Assembly: GCA_024220505.1 (NCBI GenBank)
Contig: JAKZZE010000017.1
Span: 682,001 to 746,000 of the forward strand
DNA length: 64,000 nt
Source: Rhizopus arrhizus
Lineage: Eukaryota > Mucoromycota > Mucoromycetes > Mucorales > Rhizopodaceae
Direction: 5' to 3'
In this document: positions 61,337-64,000 of the stretch, piece after piece
Layout: each line of letters starts with the position of its first letter
Numbering within the stretch: the stretch's first letter is position 1
The notes under the pieces: generated by a model
Database searches by the model: none
Told to the model about the DNA's origin: nothing
The model's input: the letters and a program-made list of their open reading frames with translations, nothing else
Translations under genes and position numbers: made by a program

Positions 61337-61848
61337 ATATTTACACTATCAATTACTTGGTCAATATATGGACACACTTCTTGGTTGATTGAATATACTT
61401 GCTGAAGTTTATCAGTTTGAGAGCGGAGGCTATTAATTTCTTCTCTTGCCTGTTGAAGTTCTTGTGTCAAGCGTTGAATTGTATCAAAGAGAGCTTGAAA
61501 GTCATTTTGGCTGCTGTGAGTTGTGTGCGTATTGTTGTTATCTTGGAAAGATCTAATTTGTTCCATGTCTGTCGATGCCTGAATTTGCGATTGTTCTTGA
61601 CATGAATCGTGAATAATATGCTTCATTGATGCTGCCTGAAACCATTTGCCACAGCTAACTCAGCGGAACAGGAGATGTGGTGGATCCGACTTGGTAGAAC
61701 CATGTCGTCAGAAGTGACCTTCTTGATTACAATTTGGACATATTCAGCGTTTACGCTCTTTACTAAAAGTTGAGAAAAGAGAATCAACTTCCTCTGTCGA
61801 CAAAGGATGGTTTGCTGATCCCTGAAGACTATTAGTGTCTATAGGCAT
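60189..61848 (-). pseudogene. Near-intact gene of the uncharacterised family (zinc ribbon, coiled coil, PD-(D/E)XK-like core)
   Basis: Exons on the minus strand: 61848-61345 (including an upstream part), 61269-61161, 61097-60658, 60601-60459 and 60392-60189; all donors and acceptors are GT-AG. The upstream part has the zinc-ribbon-like text ICPNCNQEGHF ... VSCGKWFQA but carries three in-frame TGA (61746-61744, 61710-61708, 61662-61660). From the ATG at 61626 a coiled coil follows (FDTIQRLTQELQQAREEINS). A T12 run in exon 2 shifts the frame by one. Then comes the core: KADGVVRLQEAHDIEICIVE-VSGKY, FDHHKANYGCLAMLKTIAD and the C-terminal LWYLSYQDEVLHFWR. Asp followed by E-hydrophobic-C-x-x-E resembles a PD-(D/E)XK nuclease core, with Ser where Lys is usual. 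Function unknown. I recall this as an expanded Mucorales family. Confidence 0.55.
61306..61333 (+). repeat. A28 homopolymer within an intron
   Basis: Lies in the first intron of the gene at 60189-61848. On the coding strand it is a T run just after the donor, so it may act as an intronic pyrimidine tract. Confidence 0.8.
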
Positions 61849-62362
61849 TGATTGATGATAATAAATGTCGAATTGAAATTATAGCTGTTGTTGTTTTGTA
61901 GCGTAAAAAATCTAAGACGAGTGTTGAGTTGTTTTCCAAATATAGTAAAAGTTTAGGAAAGCGGAAAAAGCACCGCAAATTAATTTTTATCTCAACGCAA
62001 ACTTATATTCAAAAAACAGTAGTAGCATGGATGACGTTTACGAACGTCTCCCATCGCTCTCGATACTGCTCATTCTACCCAATACCATTGATAGATTATT
62101 TAACAGATAAAATACGACCACCAGAAGCAAGAATACCAGTAGTACTCATGGTGCCAGCTGAAGTGCTCAGTTGAGAATCTTCATTCATGATGAAGACTAG
62201 TATCACTAATGAAATAAGAAAGATGTGAGAGATTAATTATTATTTTATATCAAGTATGGTTTACCTGTTTGAGTACGTGTATAATTAACGCTGTCACAAA
62301 TTAATAAGGTATGAATATATGTTTGATAAAGTAAGAGAAAGAAGGAAATAAAAGGGCTTTGT
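61849..62362 (+). other. Spacer
   Basis: A short plus-strand frame at 61929-62174 has no recognisable domain. Probably old repeat DNA. Confidence 0.4.
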
Positions 62363-62530
62363 ATAATGTTGTGATTTTTTCAAGTTAGTGACAACCAAAT
62401 AAGTCGGAAGCAATAGAACTTTTTAGATAGAAACAAGATGTTCTTTATTAAAGTGTGTTTATTTTAAGGGAGCTTAATCATAATTTCTTTATCTTGAGAT
62501 GTATAATAATCGAGACGAATTTTTTTTCTG
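62363..62530 (+). repeat. Dispersed repeat R1, copy 2
   Basis: Matches 4353-4500 in the same orientation with roughly three bases in four identical by eye. A LINE-like fragment was later inserted just to its right. Confidence 0.55.
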
Positions 62531-62559
62531 AAGGTATATGAATAATTTGTGAAAATAGA

Positions 62560-62932
62560 GTATAAGAGTACCGAGCCTCGCTCTCCTAACACAACACTCT
62601 CATGGACCATTCGCTCGCCAACTATATGCAGAATCCTATATGAACTCGATTACCTATATCACGCTAAGATCCCACCTACTCCGCCCACTCACCTTGGGCA
62701 AAGACTCTTAGAATGGCTACCCTCTTTTCCTTCTCACTAGTGTCTTTTACACTTGATCTCATTCACTTTTTCCAAAGTATTTTTACCCTTGATCCCAAAA
62801 GGGTTTTTTAGTCACCACTATCCTTCCTTTATGAACTGCCTCGGGCGGAAAAGATGTAATATTACAATAGTACGCCCAATAGAGGTTTAATTATTTATAA
62901 ATAAAAATCTGTTTAATCGTATAAGAGTACCG
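62560..62932 (+). mobile_element. 5'-truncated LINE-like insertion with 14-base target-site duplication
   Basis: The sequence GTATAAGAGTACCG occurs at 62560-62573 and again at 62919-62932, directly flanking 345 bases of foreign, more GC-rich DNA. The inserted piece reads on the plus strand PPTPPTHLGQRLLEWLPSFP and ends with a non-coding tail that includes TTTACCCTTGATCCCAAAAG. It matches the 3' end of the minus-strand element at 45040-45200. Truncation at the 5' end plus a duplication of this length is typical of non-LTR retrotransposition. Confidence 0.7.
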
Positions 62933-63115
62933 CAAGTGGATATAATTAGACGAGATACCACTTTTATTAAAATCACACAACCTTTTTTCCTTTTTTTGCA
63001 TAATTTTGATTTCAAAATCAGCACAAATAAAAAACATCTTCGGCATAGATATTGTTGGAGAATTAGCACAATTTCAAAATATACTTCTTTTGTTAACCTC
63101 AAGAACAAGTCATAA

Positions 63116-63797
63116 ATGAGTTTTCAACTTTACTACGAAGATGTAATATATATTTTTATTGATGAGATAAATAACTATGCTGTTGATATTAACGATGATG
63201 AAGAATAACTTCCTCTTGATAGCCTCACAAAATTTGAAGGGTATTTTGACCTCAAGCCTCTTGAACCCGAGCAGAAAAAGGACACCGAGATACAGGCAGA
63301 CAGCTTGTTCTCAGATAAGAATTTACAAGAAGGGACGTATAAAAAGTACAGTGATGACGTAAAAGAGCACTTTTTGGTGTACGAGAAAGGTTTGACTTCA
63401 GATAAAGTAGGAAAAGAATTAAATATTGTTCGCCGTACTGATTACAACTGGTTCAAAAAAGACTTAAAGTGTATTGAAGATAAACAATCTGACCAAAGCA
63501 AAAGGAAAGCTGGTAGACCAGCTATCTTGGATGTGGAACATCAGCATTACTTGGAACAGGAGTATAAATCCTTTCCTTCAACAAATTTGGATCAGGCTAT
63601 TGAAAGCCTCCAAGGCTGGAGTTCATAGATTCATGACCGAGAAATGTACTTTTTGAAAGACAAAGCACATTTCATTTTAAGGAAAGAAACTCTCCTAAAA
63701 GCATTTAGAAGGGAGGTAAATGGATTCAAATATGGGAGGTAGGCCTAGATCTCTAATCCGATTGTATGTTTATTGATGAGTCTGATTTTCATGCAAA

Positions 63798-63832
<35 letters not shown>

Positions 63833-64000
63833 ATGGCTTGGTCACAAAAATGAACACGAGCTGAAATTGTCCAACCTACAACAGCCAAAGCAAAAAGAAC
63901 TATAGACACAGTTACTAGGTATGACTTTAACTTTATTGCTATTATCTTAAATATTTTGGATGATCACAACAAATTCAATGTTCATTTCATTGTGATGAAT
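63116..64000 (+). mobile_element. Tc1/mariner-type transposase relic, running off the right edge
   Basis: From the ATG at 63116: an acidic N-terminus, then a helix-turn-helix segment (KYSDDVKEHFLVYEKGLTSD, KVGKELNIVRRTDYNWFK), GRPAILDVEHQHYLEQEY, and, in shifted frames, FMTEKC, KETLLKAFRREVNG. Then comes the catalytic strand CMFIDESDFHANL, where Asp of FIDES is the second acid of the DDE triad, followed by AWSQK and AEIVQPTTAKAKRTI. Breaks include a TAA (63206-63208), a frameshift near 63605-63625, an A30 tract at 63801-63830 splitting the catalytic domain, and a TGA soon after. The third acid lies beyond the window. Confidence 0.75.

Noticed and set aside
61660..61746. Selenocysteine or TGA readthrough in the zinc ribbon
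   Set aside because: Three TGA codons close together plus a nearby frame slip are better explained by gene decay; no SECIS-like element was identified.
1..64000. CRISPR arrays, operons or bacterial-type features
   Set aside because: No regular spaced repeats were seen, and genes have spliceosomal introns, so this is eukaryotic nuclear DNA.

Overview
This is a gene-containing stretch of an AT-rich filamentous fungal nuclear genome, most likely an early-diverging Mucoromycota/Mucorales species. The reasons are short (about 40-100 base) GT-AG introns interrupting most genes, very AT-rich spacers, long A/T homopolymers, a stop-codon set of TAA and TAG only, and decayed copies of repeats and of an uncharacterised protein family that I recall from Mucorales genomes. 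The taxon is an inference; no rRNA or tRNA gene supports it directly.

Layout. 1-1075: 3' part of a kelch-repeat membrane protein. 1076-6997: gene-poor, with one decayed family copy and a dispersed repeat. 6998-8056: Tra2-type SR splicing factor. 8057-12351: gene-free. 12352-14457: acyl-CoA synthetase with a predicted 5-base exon. 14683-15316 (minus): Ser/Thr-rich secreted protein. 17404-22099: P5B ATPase. 22330-23766: HSF-type transcription factor. 25142-27441: Crt10-like WD40 protein. 27442-36018: long AT-rich tract holding a GC-richer hairpin-rich island (34330-34530) that may be a structured RNA. 36145-37235: DIRS-like tyrosine-recombinase remnant. 38898-44393: Mia40, a DHX29/DHX57-type helicase and an Ecl1-like zinc protein. 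45040-46060: LINE-like remnant. 47743-51043: Dhh1/DDX6, a small protein, and U2A' on the minus strand. 53559-59571: a RING-LON protein, an Asteroid/XPG-like nuclease and a SERINC. 59777-64000: mobile-element graveyard (Tc1/mariner pieces, a truncated LINE copy with target-site duplication) around a nearly intact gene of the uncharacterised family.

How the genes fit together. The real genes are mostly single-copy housekeeping functions: mRNA splicing (Tra2-like, U2A'), mRNA turnover and translation (Dhh1, DHX29/57-like), mitochondrial import (Mia40), membrane transport and lipid-linked functions (P5B, SERINC, acyl-CoA synthetase), transcription (HSF-type, Crt10-like, Ecl1-like). They do not form an obvious cluster. 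Multi-exon models were checked by hand for reading-frame closure; those reported as closed add up to whole codons.

The best candidate for something undescribed is the protein family whose least damaged member lies at 60189-61848 on the minus strand: a zinc-ribbon-like start, a coiled coil, and a core with a D...E..E pattern reminiscent of PD-(D/E)XK nucleases. Two more decayed copies lie at 2800-3830 and 51978-52480.
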